DNA of 64,000 nt. Source: Enterocola sp045611845. Lineage in GTDB: Bacteria > Bacteroidota > Bacteroidia > Bacteroidales > Paludibacteraceae. Below the pieces are notes generated by a model. That model searched no databases and had not been told where the DNA came from. It saw only the letters and a program-made list of their open reading frames with translations. Below, one piece after another: positions 15,454 to 25,266 of this stretch. The position numbers and the translations under genes are program-made. The stretch covers positions 1 through 64,000 of the forward strand of contig JAZKXZ010000007.1 in the NCBI GenBank assembly GCA_045611845.1, in the 5' to 3' direction. Position 1 is the first letter of the stretch, and the number at the start of each line of letters is the position of its first letter.

Positions 15454-16863
15454 TTATTTTCTCTTATTGTTAAAGTTTTGTAGGTAATCTTCATATTCTT
15501 GTTTCTTAGCTTCATTACGAGCATCGATAGCTGCATCTTCTTCCTTAGCAGATTTAGCCTCATCGGTAGTTTCATCATATTGCTCAATTTCGCCAACTGT
15601 TTCATCTAAGATAATACGTACTTCTACACGACGGTTTTGTGCGTGTTCTTCTTCTGTTTGTGCATTAGGCACTTGAAGACGACGTTTACCATAACCTACT
15701 GCTTCTAACACAGTTGGATCATAGTTTTCTTTTGAGATAAGAAGTTCTCTAATAGTATCTGCACGACGTTGAGATAGTTTGTCGTTGTATTCATGAGAAC
15801 CACGTGCGTCGGTGTAACCAGAAATTTCGAAACGACAGTCTGGGAAGTTGCGCATTTCTGTGGCAAGACGATTTAAGTCTTTGTAGAATTCTTCGTTCAA
15901 GATATCGCGGTCGAAATCAAATAGGAAGAATACCCAGTAGAAACGACGTTTCTTTTCTTCGTATGTTGGTTCTGGATCTGGTTCTGCTGGAATTTCGTGG
16001 AATAGATAAATATCAGTATTTCCATTTCTGTCTGAAATAAGCATTGGAACGCTGTCGTAAACAAACATATTGTAGTTTTCGCCACCTGCATTGTATGGTT
16101 CTGGCATTAGAACTGGAGTATTCCAAGTAGAATCTTTTGCAGTAGCTGAATAAACTGCCATAGCGCCACCTCTTGAGCTAGATACATACATCAATGTATC
16201 GCCAAGGATTTGCACCCAGTCTTCGTCTGCTTTTGAGTTTAAACCTTCTGCTGCAACTGGTTCTTTCCAGATTCTTTCTTCTTCGTTTTCAATATCTACA
16301 TAGTAAATATCACGACCACCTTTTACACCTTCCATTGTGGTACTAAAGTAAACACGGTCGTTGTCTTTAGCCATTGCTGGGTTGTAGAAACCTTGTAAGT
16401 ATGGAAGACGATAGTTCCAACCTGCACTTTGTACGAAGTTTTGTCCTGTACGTGATTTTGTTGTACCGCGAATTCTCATACGTGTACCTGGTTGCCAAAC
16501 ACCGTTTTTATCACAGATACTTTCGTATAGATAATCACTCTTATAGTCTTTGTTGTATTGGCTATAATATATACGATTACGTTTTTTATCGTATGCTACC
16601 AAGCCATTAACTTTAATCTTAGAGAAATCTTTACATACTTGTGGGTTGTCTAGTTCTCCAAGTGTGTCTAGTTTTGTAACATAAACAGTTTCTCCTCGCA
16701 AGAAGATAAATGTGCTATCCTTGTATGGAGATAGTGCAAATTCTTTTTCTTCTGTACTACTTATAGTAGGATCGAAGGTGTAGCCTTCTGCATACTTTTC
16801 GCTAATAGCTGCCATTGCAGATATTGAACATAATGCTAGAAAAGCGGTTAGTAGTTTTTTCAT
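15454..16863 (-). CDS. OmpA-family envelope protein with PD40-like propeller
   Basis: A 469-residue protein with a signal peptide (residues 1-18) and no lipobox. Residues about 30-290 hold propeller-like repeats (DRVYFSTTMEGVKGGRDIYYVDIE, SDRNGNTDIYLF). Residues about 310-420 form an OmpA-like peptidoglycan-binding domain (FDFDRDILNEEF, ISGYTDARGSHEYNDKLSQRRA, NRRVEVRI) with the diaminopimelate-contacting Asp and Arg. The last 45 residues are charged and probably coiled coil. T9SS adhesin clusters often pair PorP/SprF with an OmpA protein of this build, related to PorE/SprE but lacking their TPR part. The likely role is tethering the PorP-adhesin assembly to the cell wall. Confidence 0.9.
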   Translation of the reverse strand: MKKLLTAFLALCSISAMAAISEKYAEGYTFDPTISSTEEKEFALSPYKDSTFIFLRGETVYVTKLDTLGELDNPQVCKDFSKIKVNGLVAYDKKRNRIYYSQYNKDYKSDYLYESICDKNGVWQPGTRMRIRGTTKSRTGQNFVQSAGWNYRLPYLQGFYNPAMAKDNDRVYFSTTMEGVKGGRDIYYVDIENEEERIWKEPVAAEGLNSKADEDWVQILGDTLMYVSSSRGGAMAVYSATAKDSTWNTPVLMPEPYNAGGENYNMFVYDSVPMLISDRNGNTDIYLFHEIPAEPDPEPTYEEKKRRFYWVFFLFDFDRDILNEEFYKDLNRLATEMRNFPDCRFEISGYTDARGSHEYNDKLSQRRADTIRELLISKENYDPTVLEAVGYGKRRLQVPNAQTEEEHAQNRRVEVRIILDETVGEIEQYDETTDEAKSAKEEDAAIDARNEAKKQEYEDYLQNFNNKRK

Positions 16864-16889
16864 ATCTATATAATTTTATAATATTTACA

Positions 16890-19800
16890 TTAATATTTGA
16901 ATACTTCAATTGTTCCTTTTTTAACGTTTCCGTCAGGTAGTTGCACTACATAATAGTAAACACCTGGAGCCGCCACTTCTTTACTTCCGTTCATTGAACC
17001 ATTTATAGAACCATCCCAACCGTTTTCTCCTTCATAAATCTTTGTTCCGAAACGTGTGAAGATTTGTGTATAGAAATTAGGATTCATATCTTGAACGAAT
17101 GTGTCATTTCTACCATCTTGTACGTATGGAGTAAATACTGTTGGCCATTGAACTGCTACATGAGCAGTAGCTGACGAGGTTCCACAATCACCTTGATATA
17201 CCAATTTATATTCAGAGTTTAAGTATGGTTTATAGGTAGTAGCATCTGAAGATACTTTTACATCATTTACATACAAGTCGTATTTTGCATCATCTGGAGT
17301 AACAGTAAATTCAGGCATTGCACCAATAACTACCTCTGCAGATGCTGGAGAAATTGCTAGTGAAGGTACCGCTTCTTTTTGAGAAATTACCACAGGTTTA
17401 GCCTCTGATGGCACATTTTCGCAATAATCATCACTTTGCACTGTAACATACACAGTGTGTGGATTTTGTTTATATGCTTCATCTAAAACATAATATTTGA
17501 ATGTTTCGCCATATGCATATATTCTGCTTAATGATTCATCTGCATACCAAGTAAGTTTCACATTTGTTTGTTCTTCTGCAAAGTCTGCTTTTGCAAGCAA
17601 TACTAATTCTGCATTAGGACATACCAAAGTGTCATTTGCAATAATATTTGCAGCAGTTGCATTACCTTTGATTGTTACATATACTGAATCTTGTGCTTCG
17701 CAATAGTTGTTTGAAGCTGACTGAATTTCGTCTTGAGACGCAGTAATATAGTATTTTGTTTTACCTATTTCAGAAGCATCAAATTCAGTCACCTCAGCGC
17801 CAGTTTCATCTTTAAATATTAGATATTTATAAACATCAGCATTTCCTACCAATGAAGATAGAGCTATAACTTCACCTTCTTTTGCACATTCTTTATAATT
17901 ATTTACTACTGGAGCAGCTGTAATAGATTTTACACGATATTTTACCACAATAGTATCACTTGGGCAAGAACCTGCTGGATTGCTATATAGTTTAACAGAA
18001 TCTTCTTGTACTACATCTGCATAGAAGAATGCTTCTTCTGCTGGAATTATTCTATCATCCATTGTTAGCCATACTAAACCTGATTTATCGGTTGGTTGAG
18101 CAACAAGTTGATTGAAGAAGAATTTATCTTGTGAAACCTCTGTTTTACACATATTATATGCATAAATTTCACCATCACGGTTTAAGACTGGTGTTTCTGA
18201 GTGACCTTGCACATCGATAGAAACTTCACCTTGTGCTATTCTTTGACAAAGAATACCATCTGCAAATGATTCTGTAATCTTAACAGTTACTTTTTGAACA
18301 CCTTGGCTTGGTAAATATGGATTACCTGTTGCTTGTAGATATAATTCACTTACATTTAGAACCATTACGTTAGTTCCTTGTTCTGGCACAAATGGAATAC
18401 CTTGTAAAACAACATTATTATTTACAAGAATATCCAAAGATACAGAAGAAGAAATATTGTTTGAGGTTAATTTCAATTCTGGGAAAATCATATCCTCTGA
18501 GTAACAAATACTTGTTGGTTCACCTTCTAATAATATTAGTTGACTTTCTTGACATTCAAGGTTTACAGAAAGTGTATTAGAAGAGAATACTACCATAGGA
18601 TCTGCTCCTGGGGTATATCTTCCATCTTGAACACCACTCATAACATCATCGTTGCATGTACCGCCGATTTTCTCACTTACAACAGCTTGAAGTTGCATTG
18701 GGGCAATATTTCTGCTACCATCATCTGCTATCTCTATTAGCATTGAGCCACTTACTGAATTTTTTGCCACATAATAATTGCCATTATCATCTAGCATTTC
18801 TGCGATAAAGTTGTATTTACCATTTTTATCAATACCAAATAGCATTAAACAAGGATCTGAGATAGAACCAAAGTTTACTTTTGGAACACGAACAGAGATT
18901 TCTTCATCTACGCTAGTAAATGTGTATGAATCTGCTTGAATATCAGAAAATTCCACAGAAATAGTAGGAGAACATAAGTCTAGGCTAATATCGTCAATAA
19001 GTAGGTCATTACCATCACCTGTTGAACCGTTGTTTTTAATTACAACTCTAAATTGACCATCTGTATCTGTGATTTTCCAACTTGTTTCAAATCTTTTCCA
19101 GTTATCATCAAAATCTACTTGAGATTTAATGTTTGCAACATTTTCCCATGTTGTTGTACCTGTTTTCTTAAACTGAATTTTTAATTCTGCATTAATAGGT
19201 TGGAATATTACATTTGGTTTTTCTTTCACTGCTGCAGAAGCCATATATGCAGAGAAAGTAAGTGTTGCACCTTCTGAGAAATCTTTTGTTTCATCTGAAG
19301 TTAAGATTCTAGAGAATGCCACCCCAGATTCTTCGTTTGTTGCACTGATATCACCAAAGTTAATTAGAAGCATACCACCGAAAGGAGGATTTGCACCACC
19401 TTTATTTTGTGTATGGTCTCTAAAACCACGATACCATCTTTCGTTTTTATCGTTTTTAATTCTTTGTTCTATACAAGAGATATCTGTTCCACATTCTTCT
19501 TGACCACCTGTGCCATAACCACAATATAATGGTTCGGTTACAATCGCATATTGACCATCATTAATTTTATAAGGAGCTTCTACATAGGTATAACCAGAAA
19601 GCATAGCGTCATATTTCATACGGCTACCCGCTCCTAATAATGTTTTCAATTTAGAATCATCGTCAAAAGTGATTTTAAACAGATTTGAACCTTTTGTACC
19701 TTCACCACAAGTTTGGAATACATTTATAGTAACAGAGTCTTCCAAATATTCACTTGATGAAGATTTTTTGCGTTTAACTTTGAAATAGGTTGTTACCAAT

Positions 19801-20666
19801 GGCACATCATTACCAGTTAAGGTATATGTATCACCTGTTACACCTGCAATTTGAACAAAATTTGTTCCATCTGTAGATTTATACCACATAAAATCTCCAG
19901 TAGTTGTATTGTCTGATGTAACTTTTAAGGTTAAACTTGTAGGAGCATTTGCAGTATCATAATCTGTTGCAGAGGCAGTTAGGTCAAATGTTTGTGCTTT
20001 TGTTGCTACCGCCCAGTATTTATTAGAAGAAGAATTTACGTAAAATCTAATAGGTTCTTGATAACCTGTTGACAGAGTAACTTGCAGATTATTATCGCCA
20101 GTTATCTTAGTTATTGAGACACCTACATTTTTAGAAGCATCTTCAGATGAACTATTATATAGATTTTGAGATGCATCAGACCAGTTGTTTTGTGTAGTAA
20201 ATTTGAATTGTCTACTTGCAAATAATCCGTCGTAATAGTATTCACCATTTGAGCCTGCAGTCATTGCCACGAAGATAGGATTTCCATTTGCATCATTCCA
20301 ACCTTGTGCTGCATCACCAATAATGTATAACGAAGAAGTAGTTGTACCACCACCTACTGCAGTAATAGTTACTGTATTTGAAGAAGGATTATATTCAAAT
20401 ACACATTGGGTACCTGTAGTTGGAGAACCAACTAATGTTGGAGAATCAAACCATTGTGCGCCATTGTCATCGGCAGAGGTATGAACATTTACTCCATTAC
20501 CACCATAGGCTGCAGTTACCTTATTATTTCCATCTAATTGTTTCCATTCCCAATTACCACCGCCCCATGGGTGTTTCATGTAATACGCTCCAAATGCACT
20601 GCTGCTCACACCTACAAGCATAAGTAATAATGCAAAAACGCGCATTAAATTTTTTAGTTTTTTCAT
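16890..20666 (-). CDS. T9SS-exported modular protein with CHU_C sorting domain (1258 aa)
   Basis: The signal peptide covers residues 1-27. Two starch-binding-like beta modules follow (about 28-110 and 112-225; the second, SLYIIGDAAQGWNDANG, resembles SusE/SusF modules). An Ig-like stretch comes next, then a Cys-rich module at about 330-570 containing NEPLYCG-like, GGMLLINFG and GNDLLIDDI motifs that recurs in two other proteins of this window. Several Ig/PKD-like domains lead to the C-terminal 88 residues (WPTVFTPYVQDGRNDTF to KKGTIEVFKY), a gliding-motility-associated (CHU_C, type B) sorting domain. It should be secreted by T9SS and fixed at the surface. Glycan binding is inferred from the modules. 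It leads the operon with the OmpA and PorP genes. Confidence 0.88.
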   Translation of the reverse strand: MKKLKNLMRVFALLLMLVGVSSSAFGAYYMKHPWGGGNWEWKQLDGNNKVTAAYGGNGVNVHTSADDNGAQWFDSPTLVGSPTTGTQCVFEYNPSSNTVTITAVGGGTTTSSLYIIGDAAQGWNDANGNPIFVAMTAGSNGEYYYDGLFASRQFKFTTQNNWSDASQNLYNSSSEDASKNVGVSITKITGDNNLQVTLSTGYQEPIRFYVNSSSNKYWAVATKAQTFDLTASATDYDTANAPTSLTLKVTSDNTTTGDFMWYKSTDGTNFVQIAGVTGDTYTLTGNDVPLVTTYFKVKRKKSSSSEYLEDSVTINVFQTCGEGTKGSNLFKITFDDDSKLKTLLGAGSRMKYDAMLSGYTYVEAPYKINDGQYAIVTEPLYCGYGTGGQEECGTDISCIEQRIKNDKNERWYRGFRDHTQNKGGANPPFGGMLLINFGDISATNEESGVAFSRILTSDETKDFSEGATLTFSAYMASAAVKEKPNVIFQPINAELKIQFKKTGTTTWENVANIKSQVDFDDNWKRFETSWKITDTDGQFRVVIKNNGSTGDGNDLLIDDISLDLCSPTISVEFSDIQADSYTFTSVDEEISVRVPKVNFGSISDPCLMLFGIDKNGKYNFIAEMLDDNGNYYVAKNSVSGSMLIEIADDGSRNIAPMQLQAVVSEKIGGTCNDDVMSGVQDGRYTPGADPMVVFSSNTLSVNLECQESQLILLEGEPTSICYSEDMIFPELKLTSNNISSSVSLDILVNNNVVLQGIPFVPEQGTNVMVLNVSELYLQATGNPYLPSQGVQKVTVKITESFADGILCQRIAQGEVSIDVQGHSETPVLNRDGEIYAYNMCKTEVSQDKFFFNQLVAQPTDKSGLVWLTMDDRIIPAEEAFFYADVVQEDSVKLYSNPAGSCPSDTIVVKYRVKSITAAPVVNNYKECAKEGEVIALSSLVGNADVYKYLIFKDETGAEVTEFDASEIGKTKYYITASQDEIQSASNNYCEAQDSVYVTIKGNATAANIIANDTLVCPNAELVLLAKADFAEEQTNVKLTWYADESLSRIYAYGETFKYYVLDEAYKQNPHTVYVTVQSDDYCENVPSEAKPVVISQKEAVPSLAISPASAEVVIGAMPEFTVTPDDAKYDLYVNDVKVSSDATTYKPYLNSEYKLVYQGDCGTSSATAHVAVQWPTVFTPYVQDGRNDTFVQDMNPNFYTQIFTRFGTKIYEGENGWDGSINGSMNGSKEVAAPGVYYYVVQLPDGNVKKGTIEVFKY

Positions 20667-20753
20667 AGTATTTGATTTGTTAATTTAAATTCTTTCTTAA
20701 TCTATTATTTATAGCATCAAAAAGGCATAACTATGCCTACGTATAACAATTTA

Positions 20754-20785
20754 CAAATATAATTTTATTTTGAGAAACAAACAAA
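20754..20785 (-). promoter_or_regulatory. Promoter of the adhesin-OmpA-PorP operon
   Basis: On the minus strand TTTG (20785-20782), 20 bp, TATATTTG (20761-20754). The leader is long, about 85 bases, and contains the short hairpin AGGCATA-AC-TATGCCT (20723-20738). The -33 box overlaps the T tract of the preceding gene's terminator. Confidence 0.7.
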
Positions 20786-20817
20786 AAAAATCCCCATTTC
20801 TACACTAGAAATGAGGA
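20783..20817 (-). terminator. Terminator of the 1400-residue adhesin gene
   Basis: TCCCCATTTCTA (20791-20802) pairs with TAGAAATGAGGA (20806-20817) with one mismatch and a 3-base loop. Eight T follow on the minus strand. The stem sequence resembles that of the hairpin at 25153-25187. Confidence 0.75.
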
Positions 20818-20890
20818 ATTTATGATTAAATGTTAAAAAAAATATGAATATATGCACACATATGCAAACGATGTGCATAAAAATACACTT

Positions 20891-23800
20891 TTAATCTACC
20901 TTAATGATTTCAATAGTACCTTTTTTCACTTGGCCATTTGGCAGAAGCACAGAGTAATAGTAAACACCAGGGACAGCTATATTTTCGCTCTCATTCATTG
21001 CGCCATTTATAGTTCCATCCCAACCATCTTCGCCTTCAAAGATTTTGGTATAGAAGCGGTTGAATACTATTGTAGGTAATCCTTTTGAGAAATCATCATT
21101 TTTGCCATTTTTATTATGAGGAGTGAAGGCTGTAGGCCAAACAACTTCAATAGTTGCCTTATTACTAGCTGTTCCACAAATACCATTTGCAATTACTTTA
21201 AACTCTGTATTCAAATATAGATAGTCATTGAATTCTAATCCATTGATTGGCAATTCTTTGTCATTAGCAAACCATTGATAAGATTCTGCTTCTTTTTCTA
21301 CTGGAACTACAGTTACTTGTGCTTTTTCGCCTGCAGTTAAGATTTTATCGTCAGCCACTTCTAATTCAAATGCAACATTGCTATTAATTACAGTTACAGT
21401 AACAGGATCGGTTTTTATTACTTGTTCCTTACCATTACATGAGCTAGTTACTTGATAGTAAATAGATTGACCATTGTGTGCATCAAAATCTAACATTGTG
21501 GTAGTAGCAAATTCTTGTTCATTTAAGATCCATTTTTTATTAGAAACAGTAGAACCATTTTCTGTAACTGTAGGGGCTGTTAAACTCAATGTTGCACCTT
21601 CGCAAGTATCTGCCAATTCATTCAATTTACCTAGTGTAGCATGTTTTTTGGTTTCTACTTCGTGTTTAATTGCACCAAAGTCTGTATTTTCACAACCGTA
21701 TGAATCAACTACCTTGTCTATAGAGATGGTAGCATTAGCATCGATAAATTCTTCTATTGAATGTGTATTTTCTTCTACAAGAATATCATTAAATGATTTT
21801 TCACCAATTGTATATGAAATTTTAAAGTTTGGTTTACCTTTTGTAAAGTTAACTTGTACTTTAGTTTTTTCTTTATCTAAATCATCTATACAGATGGTAG
21901 AAGAAGCAGCGGCAAATGACACTTCTGGCAAGTCATATACAGTTACTGGTTTAGAAACTGACACTCCATTTACAGTAACACCTGATGATTCTATCACAGA
22001 GATTGTTGCTTTTGCTTTATCAACTGTTGCAGTTGCTACAACTGTAATAGTAACAATTTCGTTTGAATCCATTGTAGGAATTACACATTGATTGTTTTCG
22101 TCAAACTGTATATCACCTACATACGCTTCTTTAAATGCTAAACCACTTTCTAGTGATAATGAAAGTTTTACATTTTTAACTTCTACAGTTGCTGTATTTT
22201 TCACTGTGAAAGTAAATGTTGCGTCTGTTCCATAACATGTAGCCACTTCTGCATCATCTACACTTGGTTCAAATGTGGTACAGTTGTTGTTGGTAAGTTC
22301 TAGTTCTGCATAATTGTCTGCATCTATACATACATTATTGCTAACTATCCAGCGTACTATAACTGTTTTTCCTAGTGGAACGCCTTTAACTTTTGCTTCA
22401 TTTGGTTTATTTGGATCTGGAAGTGTTATTTCAAGATTTTCTATTACTGTTTCATCTTGGTCTGGAGCAATAATCCATTTTCCGCTACCTATTGCAGGAG
22501 CAAATGCTTTAATATCAAACTCACCACTATTACATTTTGCTACAGAAGTTAGTCTTTCCATATCTAATTCTGGTTCAGATGGTGTATTGTATACAGTAAC
22601 ACCAGATGTAGTAGTAGGCGCTGGGTCTAATGCTTGACCTGCTACTTCTACTATTGTACCTGTTACTTCCACTATTTTAGACGAGATAGACTCATCAGAA
22701 AGTGATACAGTACCTTTTATAGTAAGTGTTGGTTTGTCGTCTGAAGTGGGATTTTCAACAAAAGGTAGTTTACTTACAATCCAACGACCATCTTTATATT
22801 CGCCTGCTGTATAAGTAATTGCATTTTCTTCAAGCAGAGTCAATTCCTCTGGCATTGTAAATTCAACTATTATATCTTCACTATCAACACCTGTTTTGTT
22901 TGTTAATGTGAATGTATAAGTAACTTCTGAGCCTTCGCAAACTTCTATCTTAGAAGGGTCTGATGATAAAGAAGCATCTGAATCAATGTCTATTTTAGTA
23001 CAATCGTCATTTTTTAGTTCGATATCAACAAAGTTTGTTTCATCTTCACAAACTCCATTGGTCACAGTCCAACGAATAATCACAGATTTATCTAAAGGAA
23101 CACCTGAAACTAGTGCTACATTTCGCACTTTGGGATCCTTAAGTTCAACTTTTACATCTTTGATAAGTTCTTCGTCTTGATTTGGAGCTATTGTCCACTC
23201 ACCTTCGCCTATTGCAGGTGTTTTTGCAACAATTTCAAATGTACCATTATTACATTGTGAGATTGTTTTTGCATCGTCCATATCAAATTCTGGAGTAGAT
23301 GCTGTATTGTAAACAACTACTGTTTGGGCTGTAATCGCAGCTGTATTACCTTGATTATAAGTAGATTCCCCTACTCTACTAACGTATGCTGTTAGTGTAA
23401 AGTCTTCACTAATAGCTTCTGGATCTACTACTTGTGCAGTACCTTTTACAATGAAGGAAATTGATTTTCCATTATCAAGTTTTGATATATTCCACTTGTC
23501 GCCATCGATACTAGGTGTTGTAGAAGTCACTGTAAAGCCACTTTCTGGAAGTACTAACGACACATCTACATCTTCACTAGCAAATCCTAAATTGTTTTCT
23601 AGTGTGAATGTGTATGTTATTTCATTGCCTTCACATTCTTCTTGTTTAGTAACATCACTTGTAAATGTTAAACCTGCGCAGTTTCTATTAGTTAGTTTTA
23701 CTGGATTTGCTGCATTAGAAGTAGAACATCCATTAGCTGCAGTAGCTGTAAATATAGCATCGGCAGTACCGAAAATACTACCTGTTCCATTATTGAAAGA

Positions 23801-25093
23801 TACTGTTGCTGAGCCATTAGTAGTTTGACCAACAGTTACTCCTGGGGTGGCATTTTTCAAACTCCATTCCATTTTTGATATTTGTCCACCAGATACAGAA
23901 GCGCTTGCTGCTAGATTCATATTCAATGCATTACACATTGTAATAGCATTGTTTTTTATATCTGAAGATAATGTAATAGTAGGGTTTGGTTTAACGGTTA
24001 CTGTTATGGTACCTTTTTTACTTTCTACACCATTTTCAGTATATGTGTAATTATATTGTGTATCACCTAATTTACTAGCACTAAATGTAGTAACTGCTGT
24101 ATTTGTATTATAGTTATAGAATTTCAAACCTGTAGTAGAACCACCTTGTAATGTGAAATAATCTGTAAAATTACGAGTTCCACTTGCTTGACATTCATTA
24201 TATGTACCAACTAATACAGGTGCGTCAGGTTGCTCAGGTTTTGGATTTTGTTTAGCCCATATTCTAATATAATCAATACCTAAAATAGCACCAGGACCTG
24301 TATCATTACCGTCTGAAATTATAGTAATAACAATATGCTCATAATCTTTTTTAGGCTTAAACTTTTTTAAACCTGTATTATCATTAAGTTGAACCAAATC
24401 TTCACCCGCATTACGTTGCCATGTTACTTTTTCTATGTATTCGTATTTTGAGCCTGTATATCCATGAATATAAATGTGCAACCACAATGAACTTTTACCT
24501 AAATTGGTTACATTTGATATATTAGTATATGCTATTTCCAAACGATAATCAATATTCGCGGTTATACCATATAAAGAATATTGTAAGTGTGCGTGTGCCC
24601 CACCACTTTGTGGATTTGATATAAACATATAATTATTTACATACGAATATTTAGTTCCGTCGTGCATCACACCGAAAGAACTCTTCGACTGTCCTCCCTC
24701 AGATATTCTTTCAGCAATCTTATATATGTTAGTTGGCTTAGTAACTACATAATCCTTATCATACATAGTTATGTTTGTAGATGTATTTTGAACTCCAGAT
24801 ACACGATTAAATGCATCATTTGTTATTAAATTAAAATCTACAGGAGATACTTTACCATTTGAATTATTACAAACTACAATATCTTGAGTAAAAAGACTTT
24901 CTTCATTAAACTTCAATTGTAAGTTGCTAGAATTGCTACTCTTATCCTTTAGAAAGAATACTTTATCTTTAGAATCTACTGGTTCAAACTCCGTTCCAGC
25001 AACGAAATAATCATAGTTATCTGCTGCACTCAAAGGTAAAGCAAGCGCAATTAAATTAAGTAGTAAAAAAAGTTTTTTAAGTAAAAGTTTCAT
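20891..25093 (-). CDS. T9SS-exported repeat protein with CHU_C sorting domain (1400 aa)
   Basis: Signal peptide at residues 1-23. Residues about 25-270 look like a lectin-like sandwich domain (GILGIDYIRIWAKQ at the end). A tandem block of about 240 residues is then repeated two and a half times from about residue 478: a DUF11-like domain (EVCEGSEVTYTFTLTN, then SEDIIVEFTMPEELTL) plus a PKD-like domain (PAIGSGKWIIAPDQDE, VPLGKTVIVRWIVSN, ending in N-N-C-T). The last 83 residues (WPTAFTPHNKNGKNDDF to GTIEIIKVD) are a CHU_C sorting domain almost the same as that of the 3028-residue neighbour. It is probably a stalk-like surface protein. It is monocistronic and has no Cys-rich GGML module. Confidence 0.88.
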   Translation of the reverse strand: MKLLLKKLFLLLNLIALALPLSAADNYDYFVAGTEFEPVDSKDKVFFLKDKSSNSSNLQLKFNEESLFTQDIVVCNNSNGKVSPVDFNLITNDAFNRVSGVQNTSTNITMYDKDYVVTKPTNIYKIAERISEGGQSKSSFGVMHDGTKYSYVNNYMFISNPQSGGAHAHLQYSLYGITANIDYRLEIAYTNISNVTNLGKSSLWLHIYIHGYTGSKYEYIEKVTWQRNAGEDLVQLNDNTGLKKFKPKKDYEHIVITIISDGNDTGPGAILGIDYIRIWAKQNPKPEQPDAPVLVGTYNECQASGTRNFTDYFTLQGGSTTGLKFYNYNTNTAVTTFSASKLGDTQYNYTYTENGVESKKGTITVTVKPNPTITLSSDIKNNAITMCNALNMNLAASASVSGGQISKMEWSLKNATPGVTVGQTTNGSATVSFNNGTGSIFGTADAIFTATAANGCSTSNAANPVKLTNRNCAGLTFTSDVTKQEECEGNEITYTFTLENNLGFASEDVDVSLVLPESGFTVTSTTPSIDGDKWNISKLDNGKSISFIVKGTAQVVDPEAISEDFTLTAYVSRVGESTYNQGNTAAITAQTVVVYNTASTPEFDMDDAKTISQCNNGTFEIVAKTPAIGEGEWTIAPNQDEELIKDVKVELKDPKVRNVALVSGVPLDKSVIIRWTVTNGVCEDETNFVDIELKNDDCTKIDIDSDASLSSDPSKIEVCEGSEVTYTFTLTNKTGVDSEDIIVEFTMPEELTLLEENAITYTAGEYKDGRWIVSKLPFVENPTSDDKPTLTIKGTVSLSDESISSKIVEVTGTIVEVAGQALDPAPTTTSGVTVYNTPSEPELDMERLTSVAKCNSGEFDIKAFAPAIGSGKWIIAPDQDETVIENLEITLPDPNKPNEAKVKGVPLGKTVIVRWIVSNNVCIDADNYAELELTNNNCTTFEPSVDDAEVATCYGTDATFTFTVKNTATVEVKNVKLSLSLESGLAFKEAYVGDIQFDENNQCVIPTMDSNEIVTITVVATATVDKAKATISVIESSGVTVNGVSVSKPVTVYDLPEVSFAAASSTICIDDLDKEKTKVQVNFTKGKPNFKISYTIGEKSFNDILVEENTHSIEEFIDANATISIDKVVDSYGCENTDFGAIKHEVETKKHATLGKLNELADTCEGATLSLTAPTVTENGSTVSNKKWILNEQEFATTTMLDFDAHNGQSIYYQVTSSCNGKEQVIKTDPVTVTVINSNVAFELEVADDKILTAGEKAQVTVVPVEKEAESYQWFANDKELPINGLEFNDYLYLNTEFKVIANGICGTASNKATIEVVWPTAFTPHNKNGKNDDFSKGLPTIVFNRFYTKIFEGEDGWDGTINGAMNESENIAVPGVYYYSVLLPNGQVKKGTIEIIKVD

Positions 25094-25118
25094 AGTTTAG
25101 GTTTTTTCAAATCGGGTG

Positions 25119-25126
25119 CAAAGGTA
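25119..25126 (-). promoter_or_regulatory. -7 element of the 1400-residue adhesin gene
   Basis: TACCTTTG on the minus strand lies 25 bp upstream of the ATG. No -33 TTG is present at 19-21 bp. Confidence 0.5.
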
Positions 25127-25152
25127 ACTTAAATTTATATACTATGAAATTA

Positions 25153-25250
25153 AAATCCCTCATTTCTGCTAGAGAAATGAGGGATTTATTTCAATTTGTA
25201 AAATTTTATTTAAATTTTCTGCACATCTTTTAATTTTATGTGCAGAAAAT
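25153..25250 (-). terminator. Double hairpin after the 3028-residue adhesin gene
   Basis: Two perfect inverted repeats follow the stop: 25214-25226 with 25238-25250 (13 bp, arms ATTTTCTGCACAT and its complement) and 25153-25167 with 25173-25187 (15 bp, arms AAATCCCTCATTTCT and its complement, 5-base loop). Both have T-rich 3' arms on the minus strand. The first lies 16 bp past the stop. Confidence 0.7.
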
Positions 25251-25266
25251 ATTCATTTTATAAGAA

